Source: Clostridiales bacterium (GTDB lineage Bacteria; Bacillota; Clostridia; Oscillospirales; Oscillospiraceae). Taken from it: a stretch of DNA of 35,193 bases. Numbering within the stretch: the first letter of the stretch is position 1; each line of letters starts with the position of its first letter. A program made the position numbers and the translations under genes. This document shows, piece after piece, positions 7,978 through 15,074 of the stretch. A model generated the notes under the pieces. The model made no database searches. It was not told where the DNA came from and was given only the letters and a program-made list of their open reading frames with translations. The stretch spans positions 1 through 35,193 of the forward strand of contig DYBL01000017.1 in the NCBI GenBank assembly GCA_019418625.1, given 5' to 3'.

Positions 7978-8493
7978 TTAGTCATTTCTGTGGGCCCGGC
8001 GATGGACGGCCCGGTACAAAAGCGTCACCGGAATGGTCAAAAGCACCACGCTCACCAGCATTTCCCGCCCGGTGAGGGCGGCGCCGGCGGCCCAGGCGGT
8101 CTTGCCCCGGCTCCAGAGCAAAAAGCAGTGGAAGGCGCCGGTAAAGGAGAAGGCCAGCGCGCCGGTGGCCAGAGTGCACAAAAAGCCCGCGCTCAGCCAG
8201 CTCTGGGAGATGAGGGAGGCGCAAAGGCCCACCAGGGGAAACACCAGCGTGTAAAAGCAGGGGATGACCTCCGGCAGCATCAGGTCGCAGACCACACCCA
8301 CTGCCAGGGAGAAGATGGTGGCGCTGACCGGCGGCTCATAGGTGGATGCCGCGGCCACTGCCACCGGGTAGATGAAGGGGATGACGCCCAGCAGCGTGAA
8401 GCGCTGGAGCAGGACGAACTGCACAAAAAAGCAAAGGGCCGTGGCGGCGGCGTAGAGGGCCCATTTGAAGATGGTCTCGTTGCGTGCGAGCAT
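7978..8493 (-). CDS. mreD: Rod shape-determining membrane protein MreD
   Basis: A 171-residue, almost entirely hydrophobic protein with about five membrane segments, starting MLARNETIFKWALYAAATAL. Size, hydrophobicity and position between mreC and the PBP2 gene identify MreD, the integral membrane part of the elongasome that works with MreC and RodA/PBP2. Sequence conservation in this family is low, so the call depends partly on context. ATG at 8493 has GAGGAGG upstream. It is 10 bases from the mreC stop and 10 bases from the PBP2 start, so the three are clearly co-transcribed. Confidence 0.9.
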   Translation of the reverse strand: MLARNETIFKWALYAAATALCFFVQFVLLQRFTLLGVIPFIYPVAVAAASTYEPPVSATIFSLAVGVVCDLMLPEVIPCFYTLVFPLVGLCASLISQSWLSAGFLCTLATGALAFSFTGAFHCFLLWSRGKTAWAAGAALTGREMLVSVVLLTIPVTLLYRAVHRRAHRND

Positions 8494-8503
8494 GGCGGCC
8501 TCC

Positions 8504-9343
8504 TCAGGTGACGATATCGAAGGACTTGATGATAAAGACCTCCGTCAAGTCGTCAAAATCCGCCTCCGGGGCGATGATGGCATAGGAGGCGGCGCCGGAG
8601 TCATCCTTCTGCACCTCTTCAATGGTGCCGATCACCAGGTCGGAGGGGTAGTAGCCGCCCAGGCCCGACGTGACCACCAGGTCGCCGTTGAGCAGCTGGC
8701 AGCCGGCGGACAGGTAGCCCAGCCGCAGCTTTCCCTCTCCCATGAGGGCAAAGTCGCCCTGGGCAAGGCCCAGGTCCCGGGTGCGGAACACCTGGGCGCC
8801 CAGGGAGGTGTCCGTGTCCACGATGGTCAGCACGGTGCACCAGTTGGTGCCCACCTCGCCCACCAGGCCCACCAGGTCGTTGGTGGCGGTGACCACGCAG
8901 TCGCCGCTCTCCACGCCGTGCATGGTGCCGCGGTCCAGGGTCAAAGAGGAGGTCCAGTTGGTCACCTCGTGCTCCGTGACCATGGCGGCCTCCAGCTCCA
9001 GCTCATATTTCTGCTCCCGCAGGTTCAGCCGCTGGCGCAGAAGCTCGTTTTCCTCGCTGTCCCGCTCACCCTGGCGGGCGGCGGCCTCCAGCTGGGCGTT
9101 GCGCTTGCGCAGGGCCTCGTTCTCGGCCTGCAGTGCCTGGATGTCGGCAAAGTACGCCTGCTTTTCGTTGAACCAGCCCGCCACGGCGGTGTAGGCCGAG
9201 CGGAAGGGGGAGGCGATGAGGCCCGCCACGTTGGTCAGCGGAGAGGAGGTGTTGGAAAAATAGGACATCACGGCCAGGGCCACGGCGATGACCGCCGCGG
9301 CAAACAGCACCCACAATCCGTGGTCCCGCAAAAATCGTTTCAA
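8504..9343 (-). CDS. mreC: Rod shape-determining protein MreC
   Basis: The 279-residue bitopic membrane protein organises PBP2 and RodA outside the membrane. It has one N-terminal membrane segment (about 10-30), a coiled coil (about 62-110, IQALQAENEALRKRNAQLEA) and a C-terminal double beta-barrel domain (DRGTMHGVESGD, VVTSGLGGYYPSDLVIGTI) typical of MreC. The start codon is TTG at 9343, with GGGAGGG six bases upstream. MreB, the actin homologue usually just upstream of mreC, is not in this operon; maf comes directly before. mreD follows 10 bases downstream. Confidence 0.94.
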   Translation of the reverse strand: MKRFLRDHGLWVLFAAAVIAVALAVMSYFSNTSSPLTNVAGLIASPFRSAYTAVAGWFNEKQAYFADIQALQAENEALRKRNAQLEAAARQGERDSEENELLRQRLNLREQKYELELEAAMVTEHEVTNWTSSLTLDRGTMHGVESGDCVVTATNDLVGLVGEVGTNWCTVLTIVDTDTSLGAQVFRTRDLGLAQGDFALMGEGKLRLGYLSAGCQLLNGDLVVTSGLGGYYPSDLVIGTIEEVQKDDSGAASYAIIAPEADFDDLTEVFIIKSFDIVT

Positions 9344-9361
9344 GAAAGACCCTCCCGGTTG

Positions 9362-9940
9362 TCAGTTGAAAAAGGTGACGCCGAAAGTAGAGAGCATCCG
9401 GCTCAGGCGCAGGATGGGCAGGCCCATCACGTTGAAAAAGTCGCCCTGGATGCCCTCCACCAAAAGGGCGCCCAGGCCCTGGATGCCATAGGCACCGGCC
9501 TTGTCCATAGGCTCGCCGGTGGCGATGTAGGCACGGAGCTCTTCCTCCGTGGCAGGGCGGAAGCAGACCTCCGTGGACTCCGCCTCCGTCAGGATGCGGC
9601 TGCCCTGGCGGACGGTGACGCCGGTGCACACCGTGTGGCGGCGGCCCTGGAGGGCGGTCAGCATAGCCAGGGCGTCCGCCGCGTCTTTGGGCTTTCCAAG
9701 GCGGCGGTCATCCAGAAACACCATGGTGTCCGCGGTGATGACGATCTCATCGGCGGTGCACAATGCGGCGGCCGCGTCGGACTTTTCCCGGGAGATGTAG
9801 CATACCACCTCCTGCGGGGCCAGGCCCTGGGGGAAATTCTCCTCCGTGTCGGGCAAGCGCACGTCAAAGTCCTGAATGCCCATGCGCCGTAGCAGCTCCT
9901 GCCGCCGGGGAGAAGCGGAGGCCAATACCAGTTTAGCCAT
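9362..9940 (-). CDS. maf: Maf-family nucleoside triphosphate pyrophosphatase
   Basis: Maf proteins hydrolyse dTTP, UTP and modified pyrimidine nucleotides to monophosphates (house-cleaning) and affect septum formation when overproduced. The 192-residue product begins MAKLVLASASPRRQELL, the Maf signature SASPRR. It also has the conserved ITADTMV and GKPKD segments and a KAGAYGIQG motif. Length is typical. ATG at 9940 is 12 bases after dut, with an AAGGAGG site that overlaps the dut stop. Placement before mreC matches the common maf-mre arrangement, here without mreB. Confidence 0.95.
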   Translation of the reverse strand: MAKLVLASASPRRQELLRRMGIQDFDVRLPDTEENFPQGLAPQEVVCYISREKSDAAAALCTADEIVITADTMVFLDDRRLGKPKDAADALAMLTALQGRRHTVCTGVTVRQGSRILTEAESTEVCFRPATEEELRAYIATGEPMDKAGAYGIQGLGALLVEGIQGDFFNVMGLPILRLSRMLSTFGVTFFN

Positions 9941-9952
9941 ATGTGTACCTCC

Positions 9953-10384
9953 TTACACGCCGGTGGAGCCGAAGCCCCCCCGGTCGGCGCCGTCCAGATG
10001 CTCCACGGTGGTAAAGTGCAGGGGCGGCTGGTGGCGCATGATGCGGAACTGGCAGATGCGGGCGTTTTTGGGGATGGACACGTCCCGGGTGGCGTACACG
10101 GGCATGCGCCACTGGTCGCCGTCGCCCCGGTAGGAGTAGTCCACCACGCCCATGGAGTTGGTCTGCAAAATGCCGTAGTTTTTGAAGGTGGAGCTGCGGG
10201 GCACGATATGGGCTTCATACCCCTCCGGCAGCGCCATGGCCATCCCCAGGGGCAGCAGGCGGAACTCGCCGGCGCGCAGGGTCACATCCTCGGCCAAATG
10301 CAGGTCGATCCAGTCGGACTTGCCCGCCACATAGCACAGCGGGTCCAGTCCCTCCACAAAGTATTTTACCTTGATCTCTTCCAT
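9953..10384 (-). CDS. dut: dUTP diphosphatase (trimeric dUTPase family)
   Basis: It converts dUTP to dUMP and pyrophosphate, keeping uracil out of DNA and feeding dTMP synthesis. The 143-residue product shows the dUTPase motifs in order: DLHLAED (motif I, divergent), PRSSTFK (II), NSMGVVDYSYRGD with the base-binding/catalytic region (III), ARICQFRI (IV) and the C-terminal P-loop-like RGGFGSTGV (V), which ends the protein. ATG at 10384 is preferred over an in-frame TTG at 10396, because GGAG lies six bases before the ATG. It heads the maf-mreC-mreD-PBP2-amylase run. Divergence in motif I leaves a dCTP-deaminase-like relative possible but less likely. Confidence 0.88.
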   Translation of the reverse strand: MEEIKVKYFVEGLDPLCYVAGKSDWIDLHLAEDVTLRAGEFRLLPLGMAMALPEGYEAHIVPRSSTFKNYGILQTNSMGVVDYSYRGDGDQWRMPVYATRDVSIPKNARICQFRIMRHQPPLHFTTVEHLDGADRGGFGSTGV

Positions 10385-10423
10385 GTAAAACTCCAAAAAG
10401 CGATGATCTATCGTAGAATTGAT

Positions 10424-10438
10424 ATTGTATTATACAAT
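10424..10438. promoter_or_regulatory. Palindromic -10 region upstream of dut
   Basis: A perfect odd palindrome, ATTGTAT-T-ATACAAT, contains TATAAT on the minus strand (10429-10434) about 45 bases upstream of dut. The -35 position falls in the preceding terminator stem and is poor, so this promoter may need help or be controlled through the palindrome. The same 7-base arms recur around the promoter at 23403-23440. Confidence 0.5.
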
Positions 10439-10446
10439 GAGTAATT

Positions 10447-10474
10447 AAAAAACGGGGAAAACCGGGCTTCCCCG
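10447..10474 (-). terminator. Terminator of the zapA-U32 unit
   Basis: On the minus strand, eight bases beyond the U32 stop at 10483, CGGGGAA (68-74) pairs with TTCCCCG (53-59) around a short GC-rich loop, followed by TTTTTT. This is a compact intrinsic terminator between the U32 gene and the dut operon. Confidence 0.75.
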
Positions 10475-10482
10475 CGGCAGGA

Positions 10483-12561
10483 TCACTCCACGCCCCGCTC
10501 GTAAAGTCCCCGGGTAAAGGGACCGGGGGCGGCCTCACCGGCCTGGTAGCGCCGCAGGATGTCCACACACTCCGCGGGCGTTTCCGTGGTGAAGCGCAGC
10601 CGGGCGTAAGCAAGACCCAGGCGGCGGTAGTCGGGCCGGTCCGCCAGCCAAACGGGCAGGCTGTTCTGTACCTCCGTCCGGTGTCCGAACACGGGCAGCA
10701 GGGGGAAGGATGCCCCGGTGCGGTCGTTTAAGAAGTTGGGCCGGTCGCAGCGGCAGCCCTGGCCGCTGTTTTCGATGAGGCAGTTCTCCGTGATCATGAG
10801 AGGCAGCCGTCCGTAGACGATGGCCTCCGCAGGCAAGATCTTGTGAAGGTCCCGGATCTGGGCCAGCCGCAGCTCGAAGGAAACGCAGGCGCTCGCAAGA
10901 CCCTTCTTCTTCAGGTACTCCAAAGAGCGGCTGTTGAACACGTTCAGGCCGAAGTCCCCGTAGACGCGGAGGTCCAGTCCCCGCAGCAGGGAGAGATGGC
11001 CGATGTTGCCGGCCAAAGCGCCGGTGACGCCCAGGCCCTTGGCGTGCTCCAGGGCGCGGCGCAGCTGGGGCTCATCCCGGTCCCGCCACACCCGGGGCAA
11101 AATGGCGCACCATTCCCCGTGGTAGTCCGGCAGGGCGGAAAAGGCCCCCAGCAGCTCCAGCGGCACATAGATCCGGGCCGGCTCCATGGCCAGAAGCGCC
11201 GGGCTCAGCTGGGCGGCGGTGGTGACCGACACGGTAAATTCCGGCGCGGCAGCGGCGCAGTCCGTGGGGTCCAGAGCCGGAACGGGCAGCTCCCGCCGGA
11301 CGGGCGGGGCGATGCGGGCCTCCGTCAGGGCGGCCAGGGCCTCCCGGCGCAGGGCGTTGACGGCGCTGGCGGGGAGGGAGAGCCCCTCGTCCACGGTGGC
11401 CTCCACACCGGCGCAGCGGTAGCCGGTGCCGCCGGTCTTTCCAAGGCGGGTCTCCAGCTCCTCCGCCGTCAGGCTCCGGGTGCGGGCCGCTTCCGGCACG
11501 GGGCCCGTGACCGTGACGGTGTGGCCGTCCGGGTCGGAGGCGGTGAGGGTGCAGGGGGCAGCCGCGGTGCAGGTGACGGCAAAATGCACGTCCACCGTCC
11601 GGGCAGCGTCCTTTTCATAGAGGGCACGGGCCTGGGCAAAGAGCTCCTTGGGCTCCGGGGCGTTTTCCGGCCGGGTGCCGAACATGCCCGCCCCGTGGCG
11701 GCCCTGCCAGTACCAGTCCGTAAAGCCGGAGCGGGAGAACGCCTGCTCCAGGCGGGCAAGCTCTTCCTTGGTGGGGCCCCGGTTTTCCTCCAGCAGCCGG
11801 GCGTACACGTCCGTCACCACGGCCACATACTCCGGCCGCTTCATGCGGCCCTCCAGCTTCAGGCAGTCCACGCCCATGGCGGCCATAGTGGGGATCTCGG
11901 CGGCAAGGCAGCTGTCTTTGAGACTCAGGGGATAGCGCTTGCCTGCCGGCTCGTTGATGCCGTAGGGCAGGCGGCAGGGCTGGGCGCAGCGGCCCCGGTT
12001 GCCGGAGCGGCCGCCCAGCACGGCGCTCATGGCGCACTGGCCGGAATAGCACATGCAAAGGGCGCCGTGGGCGAAGATCTCCACCTCCGCCGGGCAGGTG
12101 CGTACGATGGCTTCCGTGTCCTCCCGGGAGCACTCCCGGGCCAGCACCACCCGCTCGCAGCCGTCGGCGGCCATCTCGCAGCAGCCGCCGGAGGTGAAGA
12201 GGCTCATCTGGGTGCTGGCGTGGAGGGGCAGGTCCGGCAGCATCCGGCGCAGCAGGTCAAAAAGGCCCCAGTCCTGCACCAGCACGGAATCCACGCCCAG
12301 GCGGCAGGCCTTCCGGGCCGTCTCGGCGGCACGGGGCAGCTCCCGGTCACTTATGAGGGTGTTAAGGGTCAAAAACACCCGTACGCCCCGCTGGTGGCAG
12401 TATGCCAGGGCCTGGGCAAACTCCTCGTCGGAAAAATTCTTGGCGCTGCGGCGGGCGTTGAATTCTCCCCACCCCAGGTACACGGCGCCGGCGCCCGCCT
12501 GGACGGCGGCGCGCAGGGATTCCGGGGACCCGGCGGGGGCCAGAAGCTCAGGCATCTTCAT
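10483..12561 (-). CDS. U32 family protein, RlhA-like (23S rRNA hydroxylation family)
   Basis: The 692-residue product has an N-terminal U32 domain opening PELLAPAGSPESL. The family signature EIFAHGALCMCYSGQCAMS is at 161-179, and cysteines at 169, 176, 192 and 196 fit an iron-sulfur cluster site. A long C-terminal part (DUF3656-like) has a late Cys-rich block (NSGQGCRCDRPNFLNDRTGA). U32 proteins of this long type include E. coli RlhA, needed for 5-hydroxycytidine in 23S rRNA, while shorter ones (TrhP) act on tRNA wobble uridines. Length favours the RlhA type. 'Peptidase U32' is the older label and proteolysis is doubtful. The start overlaps the zapA stop by four bases (ATGA), so translation is coupled. 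Confidence 0.9.
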   Translation of the reverse strand: MKMPELLAPAGSPESLRAAVQAGAGAVYLGWGEFNARRSAKNFSDEEFAQALAYCHQRGVRVFLTLNTLISDRELPRAAETARKACRLGVDSVLVQDWGLFDLLRRMLPDLPLHASTQMSLFTSGGCCEMAADGCERVVLARECSREDTEAIVRTCPAEVEIFAHGALCMCYSGQCAMSAVLGGRSGNRGRCAQPCRLPYGINEPAGKRYPLSLKDSCLAAEIPTMAAMGVDCLKLEGRMKRPEYVAVVTDVYARLLEENRGPTKEELARLEQAFSRSGFTDWYWQGRHGAGMFGTRPENAPEPKELFAQARALYEKDAARTVDVHFAVTCTAAAPCTLTASDPDGHTVTVTGPVPEAARTRSLTAEELETRLGKTGGTGYRCAGVEATVDEGLSLPASAVNALRREALAALTEARIAPPVRRELPVPALDPTDCAAAAPEFTVSVTTAAQLSPALLAMEPARIYVPLELLGAFSALPDYHGEWCAILPRVWRDRDEPQLRRALEHAKGLGVTGALAGNIGHLSLLRGLDLRVYGDFGLNVFNSRSLEYLKKKGLASACVSFELRLAQIRDLHKILPAEAIVYGRLPLMITENCLIENSGQGCRCDRPNFLNDRTGASFPLLPVFGHRTEVQNSLPVWLADRPDYRRLGLAYARLRFTTETPAECVDILRRYQAGEAAPGPFTRGLYERGVE

Positions 12562-12899
12562 CCCTGCTGACTCCGGTTCAGGCTCTCCAGCCGCTGCTGC
12601 AGGCGGAATACCTCCCGCTTGAGCTCGCTGACCTCGCTCTGGGCGTGGCTGGCCTCGTCCAGATAGCCCTTGATCTGGCTGCGCAGCTGCTCGGAAGCGG
12701 CCTGGGCCTTGAACAGTTCGTCGGTGATGTTGACGGCGGTGAGGATGGCGCCGTCGGTGCGGCCCACCTTGGCCCCGTCCAGCACCTCCTGCATCTTCTC
12801 GCTCACATAGGCGCCCACCTTCTGCATGTAGGACGCGGATTCCTCGGCAACAAAGGTATATTCCTCTCCGCAGATGCTGATGACCACACGGTTTGCCAT
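12558..12899 (-). CDS. zapA: Cell division protein ZapA
   Basis: A small FtsZ-associated protein that bundles FtsZ protofilaments at the division ring. The 113-residue product opens MANRVVISICGEEYTFVAEES, the ZapA globular head pattern. A long C-terminal coiled coil follows (about 60-110, ELFKAQAASEQLRSQIKGYLDE and after), and length matches the family. ATG at 12899 has AAAGGAGG upstream. The gene is translationally coupled to the U32 gene, a pairing also common in other Firmicutes. An extended -10 promoter lies at 12963-12971. Confidence 0.92.
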   Translation of the reverse strand: MANRVVISICGEEYTFVAEESASYMQKVGAYVSEKMQEVLDGAKVGRTDGAILTAVNITDELFKAQAASEQLRSQIKGYLDEASHAQSEVSELKREVFRLQQRLESLNRSQQG

Positions 12900-12962
12900 A
12901 AAAAGTCCTCCTTTGTGATTCTATGGAACAGCAGGACGTACCTGCCCAATTTCACAGCGTAT

Positions 12963-12971
12963 AGTATACCA
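12963..12971 (-). promoter_or_regulatory. Extended -10 promoter of zapA
   Basis: The minus strand reads TGGTATACT: a TATACT -10 box with an upstream TGn extension, about 64 bases before zapA. The -35 position (TGGCAG) is weak, as is usual for extended -10 promoters. Confidence 0.55.
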
Positions 12972-13046
12972 TATTCCGGGGGGATCTGCCAGAAAAAAAG
13001 CGGATGATTTGAAAAAAGTTCATAAAAAGGCAAATTTCCTGGGGTC

Positions 13047-13075
13047 TTGTCCTGTGGGGGAATTTCGTGTAGAAT
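13047..13075 (+). promoter_or_regulatory. Promoter of the dnaD-dnaI pair
   Basis: TTGTCC (13047-13052) is followed after exactly 17 bases by TAGAAT (13070-13075), 31 bases upstream of the DnaD-gene start. With the zapA promoter about 80 bases away on the other strand, 12900-13106 is a divergent regulatory gap. Confidence 0.6.
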
Positions 13076-13106
13076 GGAGGGGAGTTTTGAAAGAAGGAGG
13101 GCCCCT

Positions 13107-14021
13107 ATGGCGAACGTATTGATCCACGCGGCGGACGAGGCCGTCACCGTCCCTGCCCACGCGGCAAGAAAGCTGCTGGAAAAGGGCGATGGGGACGCGG
13201 CGCTACTGTATCTGGCCCTCCTGCGCCACCACGGCACCGTGGCCCCCCGGTCCCTGGCCGGAGAGCTAAGGTGGGACCGGCTTCGCATCGAGGCGGCGGA
13301 GGCCGTGCTGCGGGAGCTGGGACTGGTGGCCGCGGCGGCGGAGGCCGTGCCGGAGCCGGCAGACGAGCACCCGGCGTACAGCCGGGAGGACGTGGCCGCC
13401 CAGCTGGAGAAAAGCGGCGAGTTCCGCACCCTCACGGCGGAGGTGGAGCGCAAGCTGGGCAAGCGGCTCACCATGCCGGACATCAGCATGCTGCTGGGAT
13501 TGAACGACTATCTGGGCCTCCCGGCGGACGTCATTTATCTTCTGGTGTGCCACTGTGCCGAGCGGGTGGAGCGGCGGTACGGCCCGGGCCGCCGGCCGGG
13601 CATGAAGCAGATCGAGCGGGAGGGCTACGCCTGGGCCCGCATGGGCATCGATACCCAGGCCGCCGCGGCGGAGTATCTGAGAAAGTATGCCCAGCGCCAG
13701 CAGTGTTTTCCGCAGTACATGCGGGCCCTGGGGCTGGGGGAGCGTCCGCCGGTGGCGTCGGAGGAGAAGTACCTCACCGCCTGGCAGGACATGGGCTTTT
13801 CCCCGGAGGCGGTGGCCCTGGCCTACGACAAGACGGTGCTCAAGTGCCGGGAGTTCAAGTGGGCCTACTGCAACGGCATTTTGAAGCGCTGGCACCAGGC
13901 GGGGCTCCATACGCTGGAGGAGATCCAGCGGCAGGACCGCCCGGTGCGCCGGGAGGCGGCGCCCCAGCGGGAGGACGAGGCGTGGCAGTACGCCCGGGAG
14001 CTGCATAGAGACAGGGGGTAA
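13107..14021 (+). CDS. DnaD-domain replication protein
   Basis: The 304-residue product has an N-terminal winged-helix-like region (about 20-75, ALLYLALLRHHGTVAPRSLA). Two DnaB_2/DnaD-type helical domains follow: PDISMLLGLNDYLGLPADVI (about 128) and FSPEAVALAYDKTVLKCREFKWAYCNGILKRW. The second contains the family's YxxxIL..W motif (YCNGILKRW). In B. subtilis, DnaD and DnaB remodel DNA at origins and restart sites so that DnaI can load the helicase. ATG at 13107 is preferred over upstream in-frame starts because AAGGAGG lies just before it. It is followed after six bases by a DnaI-like ATPase, so the pair forms a helicase-loading unit. Whether it corresponds to DnaD or DnaB cannot be settled by eye. 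Confidence 0.9.
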   Translation: MANVLIHAADEAVTVPAHAARKLLEKGDGDAALLYLALLRHHGTVAPRSLAGELRWDRLRIEAAEAVLRELGLVAAAAEAVPEPADEHPAYSREDVAAQLEKSGEFRTLTAEVERKLGKRLTMPDISMLLGLNDYLGLPADVIYLLVCHCAERVERRYGPGRRPGMKQIEREGYAWARMGIDTQAAAAEYLRKYAQRQQCFPQYMRALGLGERPPVASEEKYLTAWQDMGFSPEAVALAYDKTVLKCREFKWAYCNGILKRWHQAGLHTLEEIQRQDRPVRREAAPQREDEAWQYARELHRDRG

Positions 14022-14027
14022 GGGAAC

Positions 14028-15026
14028 ATGGCATATGACGGCCGCATCATGCGCCGGGCGCTCGGGCGCTTTGAGGAGGACCGGACGGCCCGGCAGGAAG
14101 CGTTTGCCCGCCGGCGGGAGCAGGTGTTTGCCCGCCGGCCCCGTCTGCGCCAGATCGAGCAGGAGCTGGGGCAGACCATGAGCCGCATCATCTCCGGGGC
14201 GCTGCGCCGGGGCACGGACCCCCGCCCGGCCATCGAGACGCTGCGGGACGAAAACCTCTCGCTCCAGCGGGAAAAACGGGAGATCCTTCAAGAGCTGGGA
14301 TTGCCGGAGGACTATCTGGAGGAAAAGCCCGCCTGCGCGCTGTGCGGCGACACGGGCTACCGGGGCGGGGAGGTCTGTCTGTGCCTGCGGCGCTACTACG
14401 CCCGGGAGCAGCAAAAGGAGCTCAGCCGCATGCTGGACCTGGGCAGCCAGAGCTTTGATACCTTCTCCCTGGAGTGGTATTCGGACCGGGCCCGGGACGG
14501 GGGCGTCTCTCCCCAGGAGAACATGAAGGCGGTGTACGACGTGTGCGCCGAGTACGCCTACCAGTTCGGCAAAAAGCCGGGGAACCTGCTGCTGTTCGGC
14601 GCGCCGGGGCTGGGCAAGACCCACCTCTCCGCCGCCATCGCCCGGGAGGTGGGCGGCAAGGGCTACTCCGTGGTGTACGACACGGCGGCCCATGTCTTTG
14701 AGCAGTTTGAGGCCCAGAAGTTCTCCCGGGAGGAGGACGAGGAGACCAGCGCCGACGTGGAGCGGGTGCTCCAGTGCGACCTTTTGATCCTGGACGATCT
14801 GGGCACGGAGATGGTCACCGCCTTTGTCCAGAGCGCCCTGTACCGCATCGTCAATACCCGGCTCATGGAGAAGAAGTCCACCATCCTCAACACGAACCTG
14901 ACCCCCGGGGAGCTGGGACGGCGCTACTCGCCCCAGATCGCCTCCCGCATCGAGGGGGAGTACCAGATCCTGCCCTTCTTGGGGGAGGACATCCGCAAGC
15001 TCAAGCGCCGCCGGGAGCGGCCGTAA
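14028..15026 (+). CDS. DnaI/DnaC-type helicase loader ATPase
   Basis: An AAA+ ATPase that loads the replicative helicase at origins and stalled forks. The 332-residue product has a charged helical N-terminal half (1-95). A cysteine cluster follows (Cys103, Cys106, Cys117, Cys119: CALCGDTGY..VCLC), resembling the zinc-binding module of DnaI. The ATPase core has Walker A GAPGLGKTH (191-199), Walker B LLILDDLG (about 252-259), a sensor 1-like TILNTNL and an arginine finger-like RYSPQIASRI. Length fits DnaI (311). It starts six bases after the DnaD gene and is closed by a strong bidirectional terminator. Confidence 0.93.
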   Translation: MAYDGRIMRRALGRFEEDRTARQEAFARRREQVFARRPRLRQIEQELGQTMSRIISGALRRGTDPRPAIETLRDENLSLQREKREILQELGLPEDYLEEKPACALCGDTGYRGGEVCLCLRRYYAREQQKELSRMLDLGSQSFDTFSLEWYSDRARDGGVSPQENMKAVYDVCAEYAYQFGKKPGNLLLFGAPGLGKTHLSAAIAREVGGKGYSVVYDTAAHVFEQFEAQKFSREEDEETSADVERVLQCDLLILDDLGTEMVTAFVQSALYRIVNTRLMEKKSTILNTNLTPGELGRRYSPQIASRIEGEYQILPFLGEDIRKLKRRRERP

Positions 15027-15031
15027 ATCCG

Positions 15032-15066
15032 AAAAAAAGACCGCCTCATCCGAGGCGGTCTTTTTT
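15032..15066. terminator. Bidirectional terminator between the helicase loader and VanW genes
   Basis: AAAAAGACCGCCTC (15034-15047), loop ATCC, GAGGCGGTCTTTTT (15052-15065): a perfect GC stem with an A-run on one side and a T-run on the other. It can stop transcription of the plus-strand loader gene and of the minus-strand VanW gene. Confidence 0.9.
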
Positions 15067-15074
15067 GGCGCTTA

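Noticed and set aside
4131..8075. Long plus-strand frames opposite the amylase and PBP2 genes
   Set aside because: Antisense shadows of genes with complete catalytic motifs.
9783..9796. TTTTCCCGGGAGAT as a Noc binding site
   Set aside because: Two mismatches to the B. subtilis consensus and located inside maf; not convincing alone.
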